Source: Diprion similis (Eukaryota; Arthropoda; Insecta; Hymenoptera; Diprionidae). From it: a DNA stretch of 64,000 nucleotides. The stretch lies in assembly GCF_021155765.1 (NCBI RefSeq), contig NC_060118.1, forward strand, positions 2,356,001-2,420,000, given 5' to 3'. The notes below the pieces were generated by a model. That model ran no database searches. It saw only the letters and a list, made by a program, of their open reading frames with translations, and was not told where the DNA came from. This document shows positions 12,208-22,867 of this stretch, piece by piece. A program made the translations under genes and the position numbers. Position 1 is the first letter of the stretch. The number at the start of each line of letters is the position of its first letter.

Positions 12208-13793
12208 GTAATATAATGTACAAAATTTTACTTTAAAAATATCGAGGTTCACTCTGAGAAATGTCCATTCAATCTAAAATGATAATTTGTTCAAACCTAA
12301 TGAAGTTTTGTGTAATTTCAAACAGTGCGAGAAATGTTTTTTTTTTTTTTTGTGAGGGGAAAGTATTTTTTAAACAAATCTATTTGATTGAATATAGTAT
12401 ATTGTGCGTGAATTGTTCATTTGATCATTTCTATGCGGGTGCGCATACTCGCAGCGATAAAAATACTACTTTGTTCCTAGGACTTGAAAGTGGTATCTTC
12501 TGTACTTTGAACGTGCGCATTCGCAAACTTGCTGTAAAGTCGTAAATACGGCTGAGAATTTTTTCAAGCGTTGATTGTACCTATTATGTATATGGGACAT
12601 TCCAAGTGAAATTGAAGAGTCATTTGCCTCGTGTCATCAGATCTTTGCATAACTTTTCTTTCGCAATGATTCCACTTCAAAAGAAGCCTAAGTTTTTTAA
12701 AGAATTTTCTCGCTACTCCTTCAGGTGGCGCGACGATCGTTTCCCCGTAAAAAAAGGATTACTAAAAAAACACCATTTTTAAAATGCTGCAATTTTTCCC
12801 ACAGATTCTGTGTGAAAAATAAGTAATATCTATCATAATTAGAAAGTGGGCTGCGGCTGACTCATATTTTTTTGGATTTTTTTTAGTTTCCAAAATAAAA
12901 AAAATATATAAAAAAAATCAAATCCTAATAGTCCTAATAGAAGCGGAAACAAAAATAAAATACGTTTCGGAAAATTTTGATATTTTGCATCTTTTTCGGA
13001 ATAAATGAGAAAAATCTTTTTATCTTCTGATCTTTTTTATTGAGAAAAGAAGATTTTTCTCATTTATTTCGAAAAATATGCAAAATATCAAAATTTTCCA
13101 AGACGTATTTTATTTTTATTTTTGTTTCCGCTTCTATTAGGACTATTAGGATTTGATTTTTTCATATATTTTCTTTATTTTGGAAACTAAAAAAAATCCA
13201 AAAAAATATGAGGCAGCCGCAGTCCACTTTCTAATTATGACAGATATTACTTTCTTTTTGTACAGAATCTGTGGGAAAAATTGCAGCATCTTAAAAATGG
13301 TGCTTTTTTAGTAATCCCTTTTTTACACGGAAACGATCGTCACGTCACCTGAAGCAGTAGCGAGAAAATTCTTTAAAAAAATTAGGCTTCTTTTGAAGTG
13401 GAATCGATGCGAGAAAACAGTTATGCAAAGATCTGATGACATGAGGCAAATGACTCCTGGATTTCACTTAGAATGCCCCATATGCATATTTTATTACAAG
13501 GCTATCTACTTTTGAAAATAAGTTACAAAAGTGATAAAAACTATTATAAATATGGTTTTTGTTGGTAAATTGGTAAATAAAAGTATATAGTTCGATTATC
13601 CAAATAGACCACTTTTCCGAACACCTTTGTCCCCCAATTAGTTCGGATAATTGACGTTCTACCGTACATAATAAATTCAAGGACTAAGAGTGTAGCCCCT
13701 TCATTGTTCATGATGTCTTTTATTTATCCCTTACTATCTGAGTTGTAATATATTTTTTTTTATTATTTTTTATTGTTTGTCCAAATTTTTCAG
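12208..13793 (+). other. Intron C of the MULE gene, holding a palindromic MITE
   Basis: A 1.6-kb intron between donor GTAATA and acceptor ccaaatttttcag. Most of it is the palindromic element at 12593-13480. The 94-codon open frame at 12261-12545 shows no recognisable protein. Confidence 0.55.
12593..13480. mobile_element. Near-perfect palindromic MITE with 8-bp target duplication
   Basis: Two ~430-bp arms are reverse complements with a centre near 13035. Paired blocks include tggattttttttagtttcc, cctaatagtcctaatagaag and gatctttgcataac. The tips TGGGACATTCC and the reverse AATGCCCCA are flanked by tatgtata and tatgcata, an 8-bp duplication with one mismatch. That size suggests a hAT-like mobiliser. 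No coding sequence. Confidence 0.72.
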
Positions 13794-14089
13794 AGATGCT
13801 GGTGTGTATAGACGTTTATACCGTGACCGAAAACCCAGAAATTCCGTTAGGAAAAATATGCACAAGTATCTGTGGTACTTACAAATCTACGTAGAAACTT
13901 ACGGGCATCATTGTATACTCCGGCCCCGCGACAACGACGAGACAGAAAATAGGGCATTATACTGCAATTTGCAGAAGAATGGGCAGCACTTGGATTGAGT
14001 ACAATGACCTAAGTACTAAGCCTCAAGTTTTAGGCGCCAACCATAGACTGAAACCGAAACTGCTCATATACGTCAAAGAAGTGAACTAG
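13794..14089 (+). pseudogene. MULE gene exon D (USP-like His box)
   Basis: After acceptor ccaaatttttcag the phase-1 frame reads ATGCTGGTGTG... and continues to TAG at 14087. It contains IPLGKICTSICGTYK. After an in-frame TAG at 13892 comes GHYTAICRRMGSTWIEYNDL, a close match to the USP His box with the following Asn/Asp; the His codon is 13955-13957. The competing frame at 13777-13998 has no family resemblance. With exon C this completes Cys, His and Asn/Asp positions of a peptidase C19-type active site. Confidence 0.72.
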
Positions 14090-15094
14090 ATATTTTTAAA
14101 ACACCTTCTCGCTAATTCAAACGAAAAATATATTTACTTATATACTCTGTACAATATATATAAGTTCCAGAACATGCCTTATTCATCTTGTAACTCTATA
14201 TATGTATCCGCGCTCATACTATTCGCTTATGTTTTCTATATTTGCCTTACTCTCTATATTTTCGATACTTCATCGGCTGGAAGAAAGAAGGTGTTCTTTC
14301 AACCATCTTTCTTCGTTCTTTTTTTTAACTGTCACATTTCCTATAGGTATTTTATTTTCTATATTTATTATATTGTTTTGTATTCGTATGAATTACAGTC
14401 AGCATTTTTGTAAAAAAACCTGAAAAAAATCCATATCTCATTCAGAACACACAAATCCCTAATTTTTTACCCCATTTGCGTTAAAGAAAAGAAATGTAAT
14501 CCAGATGGACTAATGATGATGTCGTCTTCAAAAATGATTCCTGAAAGCCAGTTCCATCCCATGCGAAGTTTAATTTTCTACTGGAACTCGTTAAAAAATT
14601 TCATGTGTTCTTCAATATTGAAATGGATGATTATGTGAAACCTGCGTGTCAAGCGACAAAATTTTTTTTTTTTTTATACTCCTGTTCAGCACTGCATGTA
14701 CAATTGCATTGTTCGCGGCTAGGTAAATGTGTACTGTCTCGAGTACTGTCTATAAATGGCATCCGATTACTGAATAGATTGGATGTAATAAAAAAACTGA
14801 AGCCCCCCGGGAAGAAAAGCAAAAACAAACAAGTGGTGGAAAGTAATTTCACACATCACGCAAATCATCAAATTATATCAACGGTTATACAATCGAGTCG
14901 TAAGTCAACTATTTGAATTTGAGTTGAACTGTCACCGACATTTCAATATTTCATCTCAAAATTGAATCGGCAAATTGTCCTATTCTCGTTAATCACAGTA
15001 CACTCTATTCTACACGACATTCAACTTTTAGAGAAAATCTGTTCTGTTTCAAAGGTTCTCAAGACTCAAATCCTTCACAGTAAAATAATAGGTG
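14090..15094. other. MULE 3' interior, no gene recognised
   Basis: AT-rich sequence between the last exon and the right terminal repeat. It holds a T tract at about 15132-15154 and small open frames without recognisable content. A polyadenylation site for the transposase would be expected here, but none stands out. Confidence 0.45.
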
Positions 15095-15913
15095 GTTGTG
15101 CTCTTTTTGAGCAAAGTCACCACTGCCATCGTTTTTTTTTTTTTTTTTTTTTTTGTTTTCAAATTCAGGCGTAACAAATTTCAAAATTTCATGAGCCAGT
15201 AGCGGCTAATTAGCGACAAATTTGAGTGCCTTTGAAATTTTTTTGCGATCATCCCTTCGTGCGGAATCAGTACGTGGTTGTGCTGTTCTCGAGAGAAGTC
15301 AGCACTGCCAATGGTTTTTTTTTTTAATTCGGGTACCGAAAAATTCTAAAATTTCACGAGCCAGCAGCGGCTAATTAGCGGCAAATTTGAGTGCCTTTGA
15401 AAATTTTTTACAATCATCCCTTCGTGCGGATTCAGTACGTGGTTGTGCTGTTCTCGAGAGAAGTCAGCACTGCCAATGGTTTTTTTTTAAATTCGGGTTC
15501 CGAAAATTTTAAAAATTTCACGAGCCAGTAGCGGCTAATTAGCGGCAAATTTGAGTGCCTTTGAGAATTTTTTACAATCATCCCTTCGTGCGGATTCAGT
15601 CCGTGGTTGTGCTGTTCTCGAGAGAAGTCAGCACTGCCATTGGTTTTTTTTTTTAAATTCGGGTTCCGAAAAATTTCAAAATTTCATGAGCCAGTAGCGG
15701 CTAATTAGCGGCAAATTTGAGTGCCTTTGAAATTTTTTTGCGATCATCCCTTCGTGCGGAATCAGTACGTGGTTGTGCTATCTTTTTGTGAAGTTAGCAG
15801 AGCCATCGATTTTTTCAAAAATTTGATACACGGCAAAATAATTTCTTTCACGGCTAATTAGCGGCTAATCAACGGCAAATTATCCAAAAGATATCATTTC
15901 GATATTTGCAAAT
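15095..15913 (-). repeat. Right terminal inverted repeat with 165-bp tandem units
   Basis: Reverse complement of the left arm. The marker tacgtggttgtgct recurs at about 15271, 15436, 15601 and 15766, again 165 bp apart. An additional, more diverged unit with a long T tract extends the inner edge to about 15095. The tip ends at cgatatttgcaaatg. Confidence 0.88.
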
Positions 15914-17027
15914 GGTTGTGCCAACTTAACGAACGTCATTTCATAGCTGAAACTCCTCACTAGTGAAGTAATTTTCTCTAGGTACAAAATTTTTGGAATA
16001 CGTATGGGGATTTCCACGTGAAACCAGCCACTGCCAAACTTTTGCATTTTTAATTTTGCTGATTTTTTTTGTCTTATTTTGAGCTGAAATGAAAGTTATT
16101 CTTGTAAAATCTTTAAACGGCAAAAAAAAAAATAGAATAAAACATTAATATTATTTTTAATTTATAATCATTTTAAACAATTCTCATATTTTTACTCATT
16201 TCCAACTTTATGGATGACTTTTTCTTCATTTAATAACATAGTTTGATTTATTTTTATGAAGAAAAAAAAAATCATGATTTTGTAAATTCGAAAAAAAAAG
16301 TTCCTATCGAGACCCCATTACCGGACCAGGCTTGAAATTTGTATTATAAGATCTAGTATTTTGGAAATTTTTTTTTTCAAATTCAAAGGACTCAAACAAT
16401 TCCAAAGATCATGTTTTAGCTTCAACTTAAAAAAAAACCATCCGAATTGGCTAGGAATAATTTTTTTAAATAAAACTTTCGAAAAGTCCAATTAAAAACA
16501 TACAATTCGAAAAAAAATCTAAAATCGTAGTAATCCTTACCAAGTTATGTCGATTTGAAACATCAAATTCTCTTAAAATCAAAATTTTTTATTTTTCATA
16601 CCCAAATTACATTACAACTCAACTGAAGCGTCCTAGAGCCTATCACAAGTTATTATTTGATGTAAGAATAAAAAATTTTGATTTTAAGAGAATTTGATGT
16701 TAGATATAATTAACATTCACCTTTCTAGCTCTATAACTCAAAAACTGTTGGTCAGGGGGAATTAACACACAGAAAGTTTTTGTAGCAAATTTTATGCCCT
16801 ACAAAAGCTATACACGTGTTTTTCCCAAAAAAAAATTTTAACATAGAAAAATCGAGGGAACCTTTTGACTGGCGGCATATTTTTTTGATTTCTATAAAGT
16901 ATCAGATTTTCAGATAGCACAGAGAAAAAAAAATATCGCCTTAAAATGAAACACCCTAAGCCACATAGTATTGTTTTAACCATTGAAAAATAATATTATC
17001 TTCCCTAAAACTGCATGTGTAGCGTAC
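15914..17027. other. Intergenic or intronic AT-rich stretch with a 35-bp hairpin
   Basis: No coding signal on either strand. Sequence at about 16561-16596 (catcaaattctcttaaaatc...) is repeated as its reverse complement at about 16666-16701, with a ~70-bp loop. If the minus-strand gene upstream continues, its 3' exons should be here or beyond the MULE insertion, and none is visible. Confidence 0.5.
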
Positions 17028-17198
17028 CTTCTTTGGTGCCAGTTTGATCCTTACATTCAGGTGATGGCATTCGCTTTCCTGTCAACATACATATTTGATG
17101 CTGACCTACGTCGATTTTTTCGATTGTCCTGATGCCTAACTTTCGAGGCAATGACATGCTCTGTCCTTTAGAATTTTCTCCAGCACTTTCAGTGTTTT
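17028..17198 (-). CDS. Coiled-coil protein gene, exon 4
   Basis: Acceptor ccaaaaaattacag and donor GAAG|GTACGC. It encodes 57 residues including MSLPRKLGIRTIEKIDVG and a Cys/Pro-containing end. Phase 1 at both sides. The acceptor was matched to exon 3 by phase only. Confidence 0.5.
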
Positions 17199-20100
17199 CT
17201 GTAATTTTTTGGAAAGTTATACTTCACTAGATAGTTCTTTATTCGCCTACGCGCAACCAGTACCCAACAAGTAATGTTTTCAAGCCACAAAATTTCAAAC
17301 CACGAAGAATATATGGGGCATTTTTAATCATTTCACAGGGACATTAGCCTGACCCCTTGGATTTTGATATCCAACAAAACTTGGGTATGTCTTGGGTCTG
17401 AATATGACAAATTTTTTGGAATTTTTATTCAATATTTTGAGGGTTTCACGACTTCAGAAATCATAAAATTGAAGAAAAATATGAAGAGTAAAATTTTTTT
17501 TACAGGCGGGAGTCAGGCCGATGACCCCGTGATTTTACTACGAATGCCACATATATAAGTAATGCAACAATGAACACCAGATTACCAGGATTTTGGACGA
17601 ATAATACAAAATCAATGATTCGCAAAACGGTTGAATTATGTGACGGATACTTGATTTGACCAAAGAAAATATCTGAACACATAGATTTTCACCATTGGCT
17701 TTGATGGTACATTCCTGAGGTCTGCTCATATTGTGGTCTGTGGTGCAATTCTCATCGTTGAAGAGGACTCGCCTCACACCACTTACTTCAGTCTTCTTGT
17801 GTTCTGATAAATATTCATAATTTTATGAGTATCACAATTATCTAAATTATTACTGAAGTTTCATCGATGCTTACAATTTTTTGGATTGTGAAATCATTCG
17901 ACTCATTGTTAGTCTCTACTTTTTGGATCCATACCAGCAAATTATTTGATGAGAGGAGGATAGAAGTATTTATTTTAGAAGTAAAAAGTCAAACTATTAA
18001 GCAACTTCCTCTTTCGAAATGTTATACTGAAAATCACGTGAGTCCAAAACTCTTCAGATCTGTAGAATATCGATTCATGAATGCAAGGAAATATCACAAG
18101 AATATTTTCAAGCAGACAGCAAGTAGCTGTTGAAACGTCAAGATCAAACACTAATGAGTTTTCTTGCAATTTTTATTACAATGAGTATGCAAATTGACTC
18201 GATGTGATGATTGATTCCTGCCTTAATAAAATATCTAGGTTTTGTATCAGTTAATTGCGTATGTGATTTATTACAGAGAAATGTATTATAATAGCAGAAA
18301 CCTGTTTTGATTAATGATGAGTGTGATAGCTTTTTATGATCATCCTGCAATTTTGAAACCATTTTCTTAAGATATTCCATCTCCTGGGTTGTTTCTTCCA
18401 ATCGTCTCCTCAAGCCTTCGTTGTCGACCATTAGGCTTTCCATATGGTCATCTCTTTTCTGTTGATTTTGGCATTTGAGTTGAGAGTTCTCTTCAGGATC
18501 ATCTTCCTCGTCCGATGGTGCCTCTTCCAAAATATTCCGTCTAGATGTTAGAAATTTATTGCGCTTCTGCTTTTCCAAGATCTCATTTTTTTTTTTTGCT
18601 TCCTGCGCTGCCGTGTTACATTTCAGTTTCTACAGAAGAGAATCATGTTTATATAGAGGTATTTCAAAACTAAATATTCTTAGAATGTATTATAACATCC
18701 CACTCGACATTAATGATTCATGATAATCTTCGCCCTGATATTATACCTAATATATGATTCTGTTTATTCTCTTATGACTGATGTATGGAGCTGCATTTAA
18801 ATAAATAATTGAAGAATGAATAATGCAGGTTAAATTACGAATCTGTAACTTACTTGTGGCTGCTTAACTGGTTGATCAGATTCAGCAGATGATTCGTTGA
18901 TTTTTGGAATAATCAACCGACGTCCATTTTTTGCTGTTTTTGCGATATCTTCTGCTGTTTCTGCAACGAAACACTATACCATTCAGTTTGAATTATAAAG
19001 TCATTGTTGAATTTTTAATAGAAGCCTAATTCATAAAGACTTTAATTGAATTCGAAACTTTATGTAAAAACTTGAAACGTCTTATAAAAAAGAAAATTAT
19101 AACATATTTTGACGAATTATTTTTACCCACGTGGCAGACGTGAAATGTGTTGATTTATTCCAAGGGTTTTGCTCATAAATTTATTAATCGATCCGTATTT
19201 TCCAGTACCTATATGCAGGGTGGTTCTTTTTAATCTCCCCAGGCTGATATCTCCAAAACCGAGCAGGATTCGGGAAAATACCTGAGACAAAACTTATGTG
19301 ATGTCAAGGGGGAAAGAATATGGTATAGTCGTATCTTTTGTAGGTGGAGGCGCTAAGCTGCGGTCAAGGTCAACTTAGTTTTTTTTTAATGGAACGGCAT
19401 ACTTTTTTTCACGGAATCTAAAAGAGCGTCAAATTCTGCATCAAAAACATTCGGATCGATTTTTCCTAAAGTTGATGGTTTGTGAGATAAGAGCTGGGCA
19501 AAGTTCTTGTCTCACAATTATTTAAAAAATTTGAGAAAAACATTTTCCCGAAAACGACTGGACCGATCTTAAAAGTTGTTAAAAGGATAGTAGTTTGAAA
19601 TAAAAAAAATTCAAAAAAGTCAAAGACTACACTCACTTTCAAAAACACGATTTAAGGCTTCAAACTCAAATATCTTAATCAAAAACTTCGAATATTTTTT
19701 TTGTATTTTATTCTGTAAAAGCCATCTCAAATCCAATATTTTGAGGAAAAAAAAATCAATTTGGACCATTGTCAAGAAAGTTATGAACAAAAAACCAAAA
19801 AAAGCGATTTCTTTTAAATTTGCGATTTTTTGAACAAGTAGTTAAAAAAATCTCAAAAAATCCCAGAAAGGCTCTTTAGAGGGGTACTAAAAAATATCAA
19901 CAAATTTAGGAAATCAAAAATTACAATTATTCAAACCATCCGGTTTCGCGTGGACAGCCCCATATATATATATATAATTGTATACAATTACAAATTCAAG
20001 AAATATCTAATGCAAGACAAGAATTCTTTCATTATGCACGAAACGACCGTAAACGACGGCAAATGTAGTGGATTGCACGGAGATAGGTGGTTTGCAATAC

Positions 20101-20865
20101 ATTTGCCTTCGATTCGTAAATAATCTGGGCGATTCTTATTTGGATGAGGAGACCTTTCGTGCCGCTGCTGCGACACCCCACCACGCCGCCTCGCTCTACT
20201 CGTGCAGCGGCAAACTGATATTTACTTGTGAATAAAAGGAGACACGTGACTAAGAATTTGAGCCGAAATGAAAATTATGACAACATCGTTTCAATCATAG
20301 TGTCCACAGGGAGAGTTTTGATAATTCTCTTGAAATCGAATCAATAATTATTTTTGTGGCAAGTGCGCACAAATATGGATTTTTTTAAAAGCGTAAAGTG
20401 CCACCACGTGCCACAAATTCGTTTTTCCATACTACCTGCTGTAAAAATGAGAATATCGTGTAGTTTTTAGAACAAGTATACAAAGTTCCGATCACACGTA
20501 GAGCCTATATATTTTGGCTTTCCGATGGCCTAAAAGTTAAATTAAACACTAGTGCTCATAGAAAAGTACAAAGCAGTCGAATTGTTGACTGTAGTAGCTA
20601 GTGCAGAAACGATGTTTTGCTACTCACCTCCCAGTAATAGTATCAACGCGGGATAAAAACCCCAATGCTCGTGGTCCTTCTTGCACTCACTGTCACAACC
20701 ACTCCACCTCACATAATATATTTTAGACTTTACGAAGTCAGTATCATTTTCAGGATTGATAATTTCTTTAGAAATTTTCTTTGATTTTGTATAAGATACA
20801 GGTACTGTAACGAATTTTTTTCGATTGTCTGTGTACACGACGTAAGCGTACGAAATTTGACCCAT
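17028..20865 (-). CDS. Coiled-coil protein, four exons seen, 3' end not found
   Basis: Exons on the minus strand are 20629-20865, 18854-18960, 18302-18629 and 17028-17198. All have GT/AG boundaries and consistent phases (1, 0, 1), so about 280 residues are encoded. The N-terminus (MGQISYAYVVYTDNRKKF...) is followed by a compact module with WSGCDSECKKDHEHWGF. Then come a short basic segment, an acidic stretch (PSDEEDDPEEN) and a coiled coil (LRRRLEETTQEMEYLKKMV). The last exon ends in phase 1, so more coding sequence must follow. No further exon is seen before the MULE at 15913. The overall architecture recalls insect proteins with a C-terminal BEN domain, but no BEN domain is present here and I do not recognise the gene. 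Confidence 0.62.
17199..18301 (-). other. Intron 3 of the coiled-coil gene
   Basis: AT-rich, 1.1 kb. A minus-strand open frame at 17538-17777 (starting MRRVLFNDENC) could be an alternative exon, but it lacks a convincing splice donor. Nothing else is recognisable. Confidence 0.4.
18302..18629 (-). CDS. Coiled-coil protein gene, exon 3
   Basis: Acceptor ctcttctgtag and donor ACAG|GTTTCT. It encodes a Lys-rich segment, an acidic cluster and a heptad-rich coiled coil ending DDHKKLSHSS. Ends in phase 1. Confidence 0.65.
18854..18960 (-). CDS. Coiled-coil protein gene, exon 2
   Basis: Acceptor tttcgttgcag and donor CACAA|GTAAGT. It encodes about 36 residues including AKTAKNGRRLIIPKI, and joins exon 1 in phase 1 and exon 3 in phase 0. 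Confidence 0.6.
19216..19960. mobile_element. Probable short non-autonomous element (CAGGGTGG...GGACAGCCC)
   Basis: Begins cagggtggttcttttt after TATG and ends gtggacagcccca before a TATATATA run. Such TA-rich-flanked ends are common in insect Tc1/mariner-like MITEs. The interior is non-coding, with low-complexity A tracts. It lies in intron 1 of the coiled-coil gene. Ends were judged by eye and the TIR match is poor. Confidence 0.4.
20629..20865 (-). CDS. Coiled-coil protein gene, exon 1
   Basis: Starts at ATG (20865) with MGQISYAYVVYTD and ends at donor GGGAG|GTGAGT in phase 1. It encodes a compact domain with Trp, Cys and His residues (YYVRWSGCDSECKKDHEHW) and the hydrophobic end ALILLLG. 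The upstream 150 bp is locally GC-rich (gacgtcgcggcgcccggcgc near 21000), which suggests a promoter. Confidence 0.65.
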
Positions 20866-21060
20866 TTCTGCTGTGTGGAATTAGACGCCATATACAATAC
20901 ATTAGTTTTTCACAGGACACCAGTCTTACAATTAGTTGTAAAATAACACGTTCTGGCTGGCTCGACTCAGACTGGCTGAAACTGACTGTTGTCTACCGAC
21001 GTCGCGGCGCCCGGCGCTAGAAGGTCTGGGGCAGGTAAGTCCATGCCTTCTGTCTACATG
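20866..21060. promoter_or_regulatory. Putative promoter region of the coiled-coil gene
   Basis: The 195 bp upstream of the minus-strand ATG holds a locally GC- and CpG-rich block (gacgtcgcggcgcccggcgc, about 20998-21017) in otherwise AT-rich DNA. No TATA box was identified. Confidence 0.35.
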
Positions 21061-22408
21061 GGTGTAGCCAAAGAGTATAGGATAGAGTGGAAGGTCCCAT
21101 AAGAGCCAATGTATAAAAGCGTACCTCGATTATCAGCACGCTCTGGTAGCTCTGAGGAAAAGTGAAGTACCCCCACTACGATTTTGGCGCTCCCTTTAAA
21201 CCGGGGGATGCAGTGAAGAATTCTTAAAACTTCTGATAATAAATTTTTTGCAATGAATTCTTCAGTCAACGCTGTTATTACAGAACGATCTCATATTTTT
21301 CTCCATATCTGGCAGCCTATAAATATGTTTGCATGGATACAGAACATAACGTAAGTATCGACATACACATTTCTTCTATGAATGTGATGTGAATTTAGTA
21401 TAAGACGAAATAAATGGTAATAAATATCAAACACATTGTATCGAAATTATATTTTTCTCGGAGTATTTCAAATACGTGTCAATGTATTCTTTGACAAATC
21501 CTTGTTTATTTATCACATTGAAATTAATAAATAAGAACTTGAACTCTTGATGAGTCTGTCATATCAAGCGTTATTTTGGTAAGCTATGAATATAGCATAG
21601 CGATGGACCTTAGTAACAAACAAATGGGTTTTTGATAACTACGCTTGAATGAAATCGACAGTCACGGGAAAACGAGAGAGTTGACCAGACGTGTCGGGAT
21701 CGTTACGCTTGAAGATGAGTAACTTAAACCAGAAAGATCATTTTTCGTCTTCATCGCCTTTCCGAGGCTCTTCCTCGACATATTTAAATGGGTAATCTTC
21801 AATATATAACATCAAAAAAGCACTTATATTTAAAAAACGGAAACAGTAATGTCAAATCTTAATAAAAATATATATCCGTACATAATACTGTATCATAAAG
21901 AATGGTTACATAAAATATTATATCAACTCAAAAACCTCTCGTATTTTTTATTAGTTTCTACCAAAACAACCATACACGAAAATCATTATATTTATTTTCA
22001 CAGTATATGAAGATACGTGAGGAGCCACAGCATTCCCGCGAAAGTGAGGTTATATATTCATATTTACTTACAGTTGCTGTTTATTTGGTAACGAGAAAAA
22101 CGTCACTTGTTTCCCGTTATTTATGCTTTGATTTTTTACATATTTGTTATAGTCACATAATTTGATGTCACAAGAAATTGGCATCTTTGGAAAAAGTTCG
22201 TTTGTTACTCAATTCTTACCATGTATTCTTACCACTGATTCTTACTCAAAGAATATGGCGACCGCGTCATCACACCAACAAATAATACTACATCGCATGT
22301 TCACTGACGCTACACATACACGTTATACTTTTCCTCAGAGCTGCTAGGTGCGCTGTAATAGGGCGATACGGGTACCTTCCACTCTATCCTATACTCTTTG
22401 TGTGTAGC
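21061..22408. mobile_element. Non-autonomous TIR element, about 1.35 kb
   Basis: Left sequence caaagagtataggatagagtggaagg and the following blocks (gcacgctctggtagctctgaggaaaagt) are matched in reverse complement at 22330-22408. The aligned arms are about 80-110 bp with small gaps. The interior is AT-rich with no recognisable gene. Confidence 0.55.
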
Positions 22409-22715
22409 GTTGTTCGAGAGCTGCGATTGGTCAGAGCTGTTACTACTGATCAGCGGCAATGATCAGTGGCAATCTAGACCAATCGCAGCTTTCTTACAAT
22501 TAAAAGCACAACATAAGAAGGCTGTGCAACCATGCCTTCTAACGCGGTGATCACGGAGGCTAGAGCGTGGCTAGCAGCTTGACGCTATACATGATTTATA
22601 TTATTGAATTCTGCGTTGTAAACATTGTTTCGCCTCGTGTTTATGTTGCATTTGCCGCTGGAAAGTCTCGTATTGTTATTATTATATATCTTAGCTAGCG
22701 GAAATTTTTCTACAG
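22409..22715. other. Intergenic stretch with a hairpin
   Basis: agctgcgattggtc (about 22421) pairs with gaccaatcgcagct (about 22476), enclosing an internal gatcagcggcaatgatcagtgg duplication. Nothing else is recognised. Confidence 0.45.
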
Positions 22716-22827
22716 GATGAGTTTTATCAAGAGCCGCAAGAGGTATCTACATGCCGACGAGGTAATCAGCAACAGTGTAGAATGTGGAACAAAACGCAAA
22801 ATAAGCATGAAAGAGCCTCCTGACCAA
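22716..22827 (+). CDS. Possible short coding exon, unrecognised
   Basis: Starts one base after an acceptor-like tttttctacag with ATG at 22717. The frame is open for 37 codons (MSFIKSRKRYLHADEV...) up to a strong donor CAA|GTAAGT at 22828 in phase 0. The peptide is basic and matches nothing I know. The inverted repeat array begins immediately downstream, so the rest of the gene, if real, is not seen. Confidence 0.3.
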
Positions 22828-22867
22828 GTAAGTGCATGCATTTGCGAAAATATTTTATGTTTAATAT

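Larger units (their letters stand above)
2231..14089 (+). pseudogene. MULE transposase with C-terminal ubiquitin-specific-protease-like domain, spliced, broken
   Basis: Inferred exons are 2231-2771, 5868-6527, 7414-8572 joined to 11293-12207, and 13794-14089. Every inferred junction has GT/AG signals and matching phases (1, 0, 1). Domain order: an N-terminal region ending in a Trp/Cys-containing module; a transposase core with three plausible acidic residues (IIDATSD; DVAHYIKLW; VESEFKLIKN); an acidic linker; a treble-clef-like Cys/His finger; then a USP-like cysteine protease (NTCAFDSIYQVL, CxxxC and CxxC pairs, GHYTAICRR...YNDL). Breaks: TAA at 2255, a frameshift near 6395, TAA at 6522, a Tigger insertion at 8573-11290, and TAG at 13892. 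The transposase assignment is firm. The protease call rests on motifs only, and its cellular role is unknown. Confidence 0.75.
1..15913. mobile_element. Long-TIR Mutator-like (Foldback/Phantom-type) DNA transposon, decayed
   Basis: The first ~740 bases reappear as their reverse complement at 15175-15913, both ending in the same sequence (catttgcaaatatcg and its complement). The left copy may extend beyond the window. Between them lies a plus-strand, multi-exon gene whose product has MULE-type transposase motifs. Long inverted termini made of tandem repeats are the hallmark of Foldback elements, and MULE-like transposases are known from Foldback (NOF) and Phantom elements. The interior is enlarged by nested insertions: a Tigger element and at least three MITEs. 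Several stops and frameshifts show that this copy cannot make a full transposase. The assignment to MULE is confident. The choice between Foldback and Phantom is an inference. Confidence 0.8.

Noticed and set aside
13777..13998. 73-codon frame over MULE exon D
   Set aside because: Wrong frame. The phase joined to the preceding exon gives the USP-like His box instead.
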